DNA of 64,000 nt from Bacilli bacterium. Lineage in GTDB: Bacteria; Bacillota_I; Bacilli_A; RF39; UBA660. Of the stretch, positions 57,523 to 64,000 are shown piece by piece (the stretch's first letter is position 1; every line of letters begins with the position of its first letter). The stretch lies in the NCBI GenBank assembly GCA_016293205.1, contig JAEDES010000002.1, positions 1 to 64,000 on the forward strand. Direction: 5' to 3'. The notes under the pieces are model-generated. The model ran no database searches and had not been told where the DNA came from. It saw only the letters and a list, made by a program, of their open reading frames with translations. The position numbers and the translations under genes are program-made.

Positions 57523-57645
57523 ATGAAAAGAACATATCAACCAAATAATCGTAAAAAAGCAAAAAGATTAGGATTCTTTGCACGTAAAAAAACAAATATT
57601 TTAAATCGTCGTCGTCGTAAAGGACGTAAGAGTCTTTGCAAATAA
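57523..57645 (+). CDS. rpmH: 50S ribosomal protein L34
   Basis: A small basic ribosomal protein. The start MKRTYQPNNRKKAK has GGAGGTGG upstream. The product is 40 residues instead of the common 44: about four residues are missing in the middle, between FARKKT and LNRRRRKGRK. It starts the rpmH-rnpA-yidC-jag run on the plus side of the origin. Confidence 0.95.
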   Translation: MKRTYQPNNRKKAKRLGFFARKKTNILNRRRRKGRKSLCK

Positions 57646-57652
57646 TAAAATT

Positions 57653-57677
57653 ACCGCTGCTAAAACAGTGGTTTTTT
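57653..57677 (+). terminator. Terminator between rpmH and rnpA
   Basis: ACCGCTG (57653-57659) pairs with CAGTGGT (57666-57672), one G-U pair, followed by six T. It may partially uncouple abundant L34 from rnpA. Confidence 0.75.
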
Positions 57678-57705
57678 ACTCTTAATATAAAAAAAGGTGA
57701 TATTA

Positions 57706-58056
57706 ATGAGAAAACTTTACATAGTTAAAGATAAAAGGGATTTTGACAAGATTATAAATAATAATAAGGTTAGAAAAAGTAGGTATTATGTAATATATCA
57801 TCAAGAAAACTCATTTCCTTATGATAGATTCGGTATTTCTGTAGGTAAAAAGATAGGAAATGCCGTATATCGTAATAAACATAAGAGAAAATTAAGAGCA
57901 ATAATTGATAATTATAAAAAATCCTATGTAAATAGCCAAGATTATATTATAATATTAAGAGGAAGTGCAAAAAATATCCCATATCAAGAATTAAATGATG
58001 ACTTCCTAAAATTAATGACTATCATAAGGAAGGATATAAAAAATGAAAAAAACTAA
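57706..58056 (+). CDS. rnpA: Ribonuclease P protein component
   Basis: The protein subunit of RNase P, which matures tRNA 5' ends. The 116-residue protein shows FGISVGKKIGNAVYRNKHKRKLR, the RNR motif region. The ATG at 57706 follows AAGGTGA; the in-frame GTG at 57697 is part of that RBS. It overlaps yidC by 14 bases. Confidence 0.95.
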   Translation: MRKLYIVKDKRDFDKIINNNKVRKSRYYVIYHQENSFPYDRFGISVGKKIGNAVYRNKHKRKLRAIIDNYKKSYVNSQDYIIILRGSAKNIPYQELNDDFLKLMTIIRKDIKNEKN

Positions 58057-58978
58057 GAACAGATTAAAAGTACTATTAATTATTTCTTTAGTATTTTTAA
58101 CAACTGGATGTGCAACAACATTAACAGATAAAGAAAAACAACCGGTTAAAAATGAAGTAACTGGTCAAAATCTTATCGAAAACATTATTTGTAAACCAAC
58201 TGATAAAGAAACTATCAAGGTATATGAAAAAAATGGAGTTAACATAAAAAAACTACCAGATTGTAATGAATTTAAGATAAGTGATGGTAAATATGAAAGT
58301 TTATGGACAACATTCTTTATAAAACCTCTATCATTTATCATTATAAAAATAGGGGAGATAGTTAAAAATTATGCTATAGCAGTAATTTTAGTAAGTTTAG
58401 CAATTAGATTAATTGCTTTCCCAATAACAAGAAAGACTGCATTACAATCCGAATTAATAAAGAAAGCTCAACCAGAAATTGAAAGAATTCAAAAGAAATA
58501 TAAAGATAAACAAGATCAAGAATCTATGATGAAACAAAATCAAGAATTATTAGCTGTTTATCAAAAATATAATATCAATCCAATGTCAGGATGTTTATTC
58601 TCAATGTTACAATTACCTTTATTTATAGCATTCTTCGAAGCAATTCAAAGAACACCAGCTATATTTGAAGATGTTTTCTTAGGATTACAATTAGGAACAA
58701 CACCTGCAGTAGGTATTACTTCAGCAACATTCTATATGTATGCAATATTAGTAATTTTAATAGGAACAACAACTTATTTATCATTTAAGATGAATTCAAC
58801 AGGTAATATGCAAGATCCTAGTATGAAAATGATGCCATATATGATGACTGGTATGATTATATTTACATCTTTATTCATGCCATCAGCATTAGGAATATAT
58901 TGGATAACAACAAATGTATTTACAATTATTCAAAATATTTTAGTGAAAAGGAGTAAAGAAGCCCATGGAAAAGCATAA
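58043..58978 (+). CDS. yidC: Membrane protein insertase YidC (OxaA/SpoIIIJ)
   Basis: An insertase for membrane proteins; in Bacillus the SpoIIIJ paralogue is needed for sporulation. The 311-residue protein has a lipoprotein signal with lipobox LTTGC (Cys about residue 23), then about five membrane helices including YAIAVILVSLAIRLIAFP and a final ALGIYWITTNVFTIIQN. Normal length. It overlaps both rnpA and jag by 14 bases, suggesting translational coupling. Confidence 0.95.
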   Translation: MKKTKNRLKVLLIISLVFLTTGCATTLTDKEKQPVKNEVTGQNLIENIICKPTDKETIKVYEKNGVNIKKLPDCNEFKISDGKYESLWTTFFIKPLSFIIIKIGEIVKNYAIAVILVSLAIRLIAFPITRKTALQSELIKKAQPEIERIQKKYKDKQDQESMMKQNQELLAVYQKYNINPMSGCLFSMLQLPLFIAFFEAIQRTPAIFEDVFLGLQLGTTPAVGITSATFYMYAILVILIGTTTYLSFKMNSTGNMQDPSMKMMPYMMTGMIIFTSLFMPSALGIYWITTNVFTIIQNILVKRSKEAHGKA

Positions 58979-59579
58979 ATATCAAGGAAAAACATTAGAA
59001 GAAGCAAAAGAACAAGCAAAAATTGATTTACAAGAAGTAGAAGAAAACTTAATAATTAAACAAGAAGAAGAAATAAAAGGCGGATTATTCAAAAGTAAAA
59101 AAATAGAAATTGAAGTAATTGAAAAAAGAGAAGTAGTTAAATATATTAAGGAATACTTAGTAAAATTGTTAAAAAACTTAGGATTCCAAGTAAATATTGA
59201 AATAAAAAATAAAGAAGCTATTCCTACATATTTAATTTATTCTGATAATGATGCATTATTAATAGGAAAGAATGGTAAAAATCTAAAAGCATTAAGTGTT
59301 GTAGTAAATCAACATATTAATAAAGAATTAGGAAAAACATTCAAATTCATTATAGATATCAATTCATACAAAGAAAAACATGAAAAATCAATAGAATATC
59401 TAGCTAAAAAGATTGCTAGAGAAGTAGCAACTTCAAAAATACCTGTTAAATTAGATTCAATGAATTCATACGAAAGACGTATAGTTCACAATATTTTAAC
59501 TAATAATAAGAAAGTTTACACTGAAAGTGAAGGGGAAGAACCAAACCGTTGTGTAGTAATTAAACCAAAAGAAGATTAA
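58965..59579 (+). CDS. jag: RNA-binding protein Jag (KhpB/EloR)
   Basis: Jag binds RNA and is linked to cell elongation in Firmicutes. The 204-residue protein has an N-terminal Jag_N domain (YQGKTLEEAKEQAK), a KH domain (LIYSDNDALLIGKNGKNLKALSVV) and an R3H domain with MNSYERRIVHN. It follows yidC, as usual. The stop codon lies in the terminator loop. Confidence 0.95.
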   Translation: MEKHKYQGKTLEEAKEQAKIDLQEVEENLIIKQEEEIKGGLFKSKKIEIEVIEKREVVKYIKEYLVKLLKNLGFQVNIEIKNKEAIPTYLIYSDNDALLIGKNGKNLKALSVVVNQHINKELGKTFKFIIDINSYKEKHEKSIEYLAKKIAREVATSKIPVKLDSMNSYERRIVHNILTNNKKVYTESEGEEPNRCVVIKPKED

Positions 59580-59593
59580 TTCTTCTTTTTTTT
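59567..59593 (+). terminator. Terminator overlapping the jag stop
   Basis: AAAAGAAGA (59567-59575) pairs with TCTTCTTTT (59581-59589), followed by T residues. Confidence 0.8.
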
Positions 59594-59641
59594 ATGATAT
59601 AAGTGTGCTATAATATGGTAGAAAAAAAGGGAGGAATCCGC

Positions 59642-60994
59642 ATGAATGACACAATAGTAGCAATTTCTACTACAATGGGAGTAGGAGCAATTTCAATAAT
59701 TAGACTAAGTGGAAAAGATGCAATATCAATAGTAAATCAATGTTTTAAAGGCAAAAATTTAGAAGAAGTACCGACACATACAATTAATTATGGCCATATT
59801 TATGATGGAGAAGAATTAATTGATGAAGTATTAGTATCAGTAATGAAAGGACCAAGAAGTTTTACTGCTGAAGATGTAGTAGAAGTAAATAGTCATGGTG
59901 GAATCATTACAACTAATAGAATCTTAGAAACAATGTTAAATCATGGAGCTAGATTAGCAGAACCAGGAGAATTTACAAAAAGAGCATTCTTAAATGGACG
60001 TATTGACCTAGTAAAAAGTGAAGCTGTAATGGATTTAATTGAAAGTAAAAGCGATGAAGCTAGAAAAATGGCACTATCTCAATTAGGAGGAACAACTTCA
60101 ACTTTAATTACTAACTTTAGAAATACTTTAAAACAATTATTATCATCAATAGAAGTAAATATAGATTATCCAGAATACTATGATATTGAAGTAATGACTG
60201 TAGAAAAAATAAAAGAACAAGTGTCAATCATGAAAAAAGAATTACAAGAATTAGTAAAATCTAGTGAAAATACTGCTACAATAAAAAATGGTATAAAAAC
60301 TGTTATTCTAGGTAAACCAAATGTAGGAAAGAGTAGTATTCTAAATAAATTATTAGAAAAAGATAAAGCAATAGTAACAGATATAGCAGGAACAACAAGA
60401 GATATAGTAGAAGGTGAAATATATCTAGATGGAGTACTACTTAATATAATTGATACTGCAGGAATCAGAGAAACTGATGATGTAGTAGAAAGAATTGGTG
60501 TAGAAAAAAGTTTATCTATGATCAATGATGCTGACTTAATTATAGTTGTTTTAAATAGTAATGAAGAATTATCTGATGAAGATAAAGAAATCCTCGAAAA
60601 GACTAAAGATAAAACAAGAATTATAGTTTTAAACAAAAACGACTTAGATAAAAAACTAGTAATACCAACAGATTTAAAAAATGTAGTAGAAACAAATACA
60701 AATGATATAGATGGAATTACATCTTTGAAGAAAAAAATAAAAGAGTTATTTAATTTAGAACAAATAGCAACAAAAGACTATACATATTTAGCAAATAGCC
60801 GTCAAATTTCTTTAGCAAAACAAGCGTATAAAAATTTATTAGATGCAGAACAAGCAATAAAAGATGATCAACCAGTTGATATGATTGAAATTGATTTAAA
60901 AGAATGTTTTGATACATTAGGAGAAATCATCGGGGCGACTTATAGTGAAGAAATTATTGATAACTTATTTGAAAATTTCTGTGTAGGAAAATAG
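59642..60994 (+). CDS. mnmE: tRNA modification GTPase MnmE
   Basis: With MnmG it makes the carboxymethylaminomethyl group on wobble uridine 34. The 450-residue protein has the formyl-THF-binding N-terminal domain (TIVAISTTMGVGAISIIRLSG), a central helical domain with the G domain GKPNVGKSSILNKL, DIAGTTRD, DTAGIRE and NKNDL, and the C-terminal FCVGK with the conserved Cys. The ATG at 59642 follows GGGAGG. An extended -10 promoter (TG-C-TATAAT, -10 hexamer 59609-59614) lies upstream. Confidence 0.97.
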   Translation: MNDTIVAISTTMGVGAISIIRLSGKDAISIVNQCFKGKNLEEVPTHTINYGHIYDGEELIDEVLVSVMKGPRSFTAEDVVEVNSHGGIITTNRILETMLNHGARLAEPGEFTKRAFLNGRIDLVKSEAVMDLIESKSDEARKMALSQLGGTTSTLITNFRNTLKQLLSSIEVNIDYPEYYDIEVMTVEKIKEQVSIMKKELQELVKSSENTATIKNGIKTVILGKPNVGKSSILNKLLEKDKAIVTDIAGTTRDIVEGEIYLDGVLLNIIDTAGIRETDDVVERIGVEKSLSMINDADLIIVVLNSNEELSDEDKEILEKTKDKTRIIVLNKNDLDKKLVIPTDLKNVVETNTNDIDGITSLKKKIKELFNLEQIATKDYTYLANSRQISLAKQAYKNLLDAEQAIKDDQPVDMIEIDLKECFDTLGEIIGATYSEEIIDNLFENFCVGK

Positions 60995-61006
60995 GAAGTG
61001 AATATA

Positions 61007-62869
61007 ATGAAATACGAAATTATAGTAGTAGGTGGAGGCCATGCAGGATGTGAAGCAGCTCTAGCCGGTGCAAGAAAAAATCACAAAACTCTACTAATTA
61101 CAGGAAATATAAAAAATATTGCAGACATGCCATGTAATCCATCAATTGGTGGACCAGCTAAAGGTATCGTTGTAAGAGAAATAGATGCATTAGGTGGAGA
61201 AATGGGAAGAAATGCTGATAAAGGTGCTATCCAAATAAAAATGTTAAATACTAAAAAAGGACCAGCAGTTCAAGCATTACGTGCTCAAGCAGATAAAATA
61301 ACTTATCCGCAAGAAATGTTGAAAACTCTACAAGCGACAGAAAACCTTGAAATTAAAGAAGCAATGGTAGAAAAACTATTAGTAGAAAATAATAAAGTAG
61401 TAGGAGTAGAGTTAGCAAATGGAGAAACAATTAATGCTGATGCTGTAATTTTAACTACTGGAACATATTTAAGAAGTGCAATTTTAGTAGGAGATAATAA
61501 AACTCCAGGTGGACCACATGGTGAAAAAGAATCAAAACACTTAAGTACACATTTAAAAGAATTAGGATTTACAATACTAAGGCTAAAAACAGGAACACCT
61601 CAAAGAATTGATAAAAATTCAATAGATTATTCAAAAACATCACTAGAGCCAGGAGACCCTGAAATAAGAACATTCTCATTTGATAATAAAGCATATTATG
61701 AAATAGAAGACCAAGTACCATGTCATTTAATTTATACAACAGAAGAAACTCATAACATTATTAGAGAACATTTAAATGAATCAAGTATGTATGGTGGTTA
61801 TGTTGAAGGAATAGGTCCAAGATATTGTCCATCAATTGAAGATAAAATTGTAAGATTTGGTGAAAAAGAAAGACATCAGTTATTCTTAGAACCAGAAAGT
61901 AGATATTATGATGATATTTATATTCAAGGTTTCTCAACAAGCATGCCACATTATGTACAAGATCAAATGGTAAGAAGCTTACCAGGTCTAGAAAATGCCA
62001 AAATATTAAAATATGCTTATGCAATCGAATATGATGCAATCGATTCAAGACAACTAAAACAATCATTGGAAACAAAATTAATAGAAAATTTATATACAGC
62101 AGGTCAAATTAATGGAACTAGTGGATACGAAGAAGCAGCAGGACAAGGATTAATTGCAGGAATTAATGCTGCATTAAAATTAGAAGGAAAAGCACCATTA
62201 ATCTTAAAAAGAAATGAATCATATATCGGTGTATTAATAGATGATTTAGTAACAAAAGGAGTAAAAGATCCTTATAGATTATTAACATCCCGTGCTGAAT
62301 ATAGATTATTATTAAGAAATGATAATGCTGATATAAGATTAAGAGACTATGGATATCAAGTTGGATTAGTAGATGAAGAAAGATATCAAAAATTTACTAA
62401 TAAAAAACAACAAATAAAAGAATTTACAGAGTTATTACAAACAACAAGAATTACACCAAAGAAAGAAACTAATGAATACTTAGAATCGATAGAAACAACA
62501 CCATTAAAAGATGGCATATCATTATATGAATTCTTAAAAAGACCAGAAGTAACATTGGAACATATAGCTCATTTTGTAGAAATACCAGAAGATAAAGAAG
62601 TAAAAGAACAAGTAGAAATAAATACTAAGTATGAAGGATATATAAAGAAATCATTAAAAGAAGCAGAAAAGATGCTAGCTTTAGAAGAAAAACAAATTCC
62701 TTCAACAATCGATTATAGTAAAGTTCCTAATTTAGCAAGTGAAGCAAGACAAAAATTAGCAGAAATTATGCCAACAACAATAGGTCAAGCATCAAGAATA
62801 AGTGGAGTAAATCCTGCGGATATATCAATCTTAATGGTATATTTAAGAAGAAATGGTGCTCATGAATAA
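61007..62869 (+). CDS. mnmG: tRNA uridine 5-carboxymethylaminomethyl modification enzyme MnmG
   Basis: The FAD-dependent partner of MnmE. The 620-residue protein has the dinucleotide-binding motif [42 protein letters not shown], the insertion Cys region [15 protein letters not shown] and [21 protein letters not shown]. Length is normal. I prefer the ATG at 61007 over an in-frame GTG nine bases earlier. It is 12 bases after mnmE. Confidence 0.97.
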   Translation: MKYEIIVVGGGHAGCEAALAGARKNHKTLLITGNIKNIADMPCNPSIGGPAKGIVVREIDALGGEMGRNADKGAIQIKMLNTKKGPAVQALRAQADKITYPQEMLKTLQATENLEIKEAMVEKLLVENNKVVGVELANGETINADAVILTTGTYLRSAILVGDNKTPGGPHGEKESKHLSTHLKELGFTILRLKTGTPQRIDKNSIDYSKTSLEPGDPEIRTFSFDNKAYYEIEDQVPCHLIYTTEETHNIIREHLNESSMYGGYVEGIGPRYCPSIEDKIVRFGEKERHQLFLEPESRYYDDIYIQGFSTSMPHYVQDQMVRSLPGLENAKILKYAYAIEYDAIDSRQLKQSLETKLIENLYTAGQINGTSGYEEAAGQGLIAGINAALKLEGKAPLILKRNESYIGVLIDDLVTKGVKDPYRLLTSRAEYRLLLRNDNADIRLRDYGYQVGLVDEERYQKFTNKKQQIKEFTELLQTTRITPKKETNEYLESIETTPLKDGISLYEFLKRPEVTLEHIAHFVEIPEDKEVKEQVEINTKYEGYIKKSLKEAEKMLALEEKQIPSTIDYSKVPNLASEARQKLAEIMPTTIGQASRISGVNPADISILMVYLRRNGAHE

Positions 62870-63497
62870 AGAATTATTTATTGAAGAGTTAAATAAATTA
62901 GGAATTAATGTAACAGAAGATCAATTAAGTAAATTAAATAAGTTTTATAAATTACTAATTGAATGGAATGAAAAGATTAATCTAACAAGAATAACTGAAG
63001 AAAATGAAGTATACTTAAAGCACTTTTATGATAGTTTAACTATAAAAAAAGTAATTGATTTAAATGAAGTAGAAACATTATGTGACGTAGGTACAGGAGC
63101 AGGCTTTCCTGGTATAGTCTTAAAAATAATGTATCCTCATTTAAAAATAACATTAGTAGATTCCCTACAAAAAAGAGTTAACTATTTAAATTCAATCATT
63201 AAAGATCTTGAATTAGAAGATATTCATGCTATTCATAGTAGAGGAGAAGACTTTAAAGAAAAATTTGATGTCGTTACAGCAAGAGCTGTTGCTAACATTG
63301 AAAAACTAGTAACATACACAATGCATTTATTAAATAAAGATGGTCAATTAGTTGCAATGAAAGGTAATATTGAAGAAGAATTAACTGAATCAGTACAACA
63401 AAAACTATCTAAGAAATATCAAATAAAACAAATTGAAAAGTTCTTTCTACCAATTGAAGAAAGTCATAGAAGTTTAGTTGTTTTAAAGAATAAATAA
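62862..63497 (+). CDS. rsmG: 16S rRNA (guanine527-N7)-methyltransferase RsmG
   Basis: RsmG methylates G527 of 16S rRNA; its loss gives low-level streptomycin resistance in other bacteria. The protein (211 residues from the chosen ATG) has [10 protein letters not shown], the SAM motif [17 protein letters not shown], and the [11 protein letters not shown] segment. It overlaps the end of mnmG by eight bases. An ATG nine bases upstream is also possible. Confidence 0.95.
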   Translation: MNKELFIEELNKLGINVTEDQLSKLNKFYKLLIEWNEKINLTRITEENEVYLKHFYDSLTIKKVIDLNEVETLCDVGTGAGFPGIVLKIMYPHLKITLVDSLQKRVNYLNSIIKDLELEDIHAIHSRGEDFKEKFDVVTARAVANIEKLVTYTMHLLNKDGQLVAMKGNIEEELTESVQQKLSKKYQIKQIEKFFLPIEESHRSLVVLKNK

Positions 63498-63501
63498 AAG
63501 A

Positions 63502-63547
63502 AAACATTCCTTATTTTGTCAAGTACAAAGTAAGAAATGTTTTTTTA
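63502..63547 (+). terminator. Terminator after rsmG
   Basis: A long hairpin: AAACATT (63502-63508) with AATGTTT, and an inner CTTATTTTGT / ACAAAGTAAG stem, followed by T residues on the plus strand. Confidence 0.8.
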
Positions 63548-63576
63548 TTGAAATAAGAAATAAAAAGAGATATAAT
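63548..63576 (+). promoter_or_regulatory. Promoter of the noc/parB-family gene
   Basis: TTGAAA (63548-63553), 17 bp, TATAAT (63571-63576), after the rsmG terminator, so the noc/parB gene has its own promoter. Confidence 0.75.
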
Positions 63577-63614
63577 GATAACATAGGAATAAAAGAATAA
63601 AGTGAGGGATACCC

Positions 63615-64000
63615 ATGAATACAGATCCAAAAGATGAAGTAGTATACTTATACTTAGATGACATAATACCAAATAGATTTCAACCAAGAGAAGTTTTTGA
63701 TGAAAAAGCCTTAAAAGAACTTGCTGTATCAATTAAAGAACATGGTGTAATCCAACCTATTATCGTAAGAAGTGTAAAAGACAAATACGAAATAATTGCT
63801 GGAGAACGTCGTTATAAAGCATCTGCTTTAGCAGGATTAACAAAAATACCAGCGATCATAAGAGACTTAGATGATAAAGAAAGTTCAAAAGTAGCCTTAC
63901 TAGAAAATCTACAAAGAAAGAACTTAACACCTATCGAAGAAGCAAGAACATATCAAAAAATACTGGAAATAGATGAAATGACTCAAGAAGATTTGGCAAA
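63615..64000 (+). CDS. noc: Noc/ParB-family DNA-binding protein (truncated by window end)
   Basis: The first 128 residues of a ParB-superfamily CTP-switch clamp. Visible are IIPNRFQPREVFDEKALKE, the CTP-binding GERRY motif and ALLENLQRKNLTPIEEA. The position after rsmG and the IPNRFQPR segment favour Noc over ParB, and Noc-type sites occur in the window. The N terminus (MNTDPKDEVVY) has neither the amphipathic membrane helix of Noc nor the ParA-activating GLGKGL-type motif of ParB, and an in-frame stop 4 codons upstream fixes the start. The DNA-specificity helices are beyond the window. Confidence 0.8.
   Translation, partial: MNTDPKDEVVYLYLDDIIPNRFQPREVFDEKALKELAVSIKEHGVIQPIIVRSVKDKYEIIAGERRYKASALAGLTKIPAIIRDLDDKESSKVALLENLQRKNLTPIEEARTYQKILEIDEMTQEDLA

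Overview
The window comes from a low-GC, AT-biased Gram-positive bacterium of the Bacilli (Firmicutes). The gene order rplL-rplJ-rplA-rplK-nusG-secE, the dnaA-dnaN-recF-gyrB-gyrA origin cluster, and the runs yabP-yabQ-divIC, yabG-veg, mfd-spoVT, and tadA-dnaX-ybaB-recR-bofA-holB-ricT match the Bacillus subtilis origin region, with rearrangements. Sporulation-associated genes (yabP, yabQ, yabG, spoVG, spoVT, bofA, veg, a SigH-like sigma factor) and a ComK-family protein are present. Several usual neighbours are missing (rpmG, hprT, rnmV, rlbA, remB, fin, ctsR). This suggests a streamlined lineage that keeps at least part of the sporulation programme. TGA is used as a stop. The species cannot be named from the sequence.

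Layout. 0-9.7 kb (minus strand): ribosomal stalk and L11/L1 genes with structured leaders, nusG, secE, a membrane-anchored kinase-like unknown, a SigH-like factor, rlmB, mrnC, cysS and a degenerate clpC that appears to start at AUU. 9.7-23.5 kb: a YfcC-type carrier with a histone-like insert, lysS, an RDD protein, dus, mscL, ftsH, tilS, divIC, yabQ, yabP, spoVG, veg, yabG, the regulator nrtR and an acyl-CoA synthetase facing a tetR gene (the only plus-strand gene on this arm). 24.2-30.3 kb: a complete NAD(P) operon (pncA-pncB-nudix-nadE-nadD-nadK) behind a sigma-A promoter overlapped by one of three copies of a palindrome. 30.3-47 kb: rsmA, sipW with a probable secreted substrate, tatD, metG behind a T-box, spoVT, mfd, pth, rsmI, trmN6, ricT, holB, bofA, recR, ybaB, dnaX, tadA and a small SRP RNA.

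47.1-48.05 kb is a gene-free block between the SRP RNA gene and gyrA. It holds four parS sites (three exact copies of TGTTTCACGTGAAACA, one with a single change), three Noc-type sites (ATTTCCCGGGAAAT or one change) and many DnaA-box-like nonamers. Three of the four parS sites follow a DnaA-box-like nonamer at exactly one base. A further perfect Noc site lies inside dnaX. This compact array is the most unusual feature of the window.

48-57 kb holds gyrA, gyrB, recF, comK, dnaN and dnaA (minus). The intergenic regions flanking dnaA contain DnaA-box clusters and are the likely oriC. Beyond them transcription switches to the plus strand: rpmH, rnpA, yidC, jag, mnmE, mnmG, rsmG and a truncated noc/parB-family gene that runs off the end. 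Nearly all genes point away from the 57 kb switch, as expected for a replication origin. Many terminators overlap the stop codon of the preceding gene.
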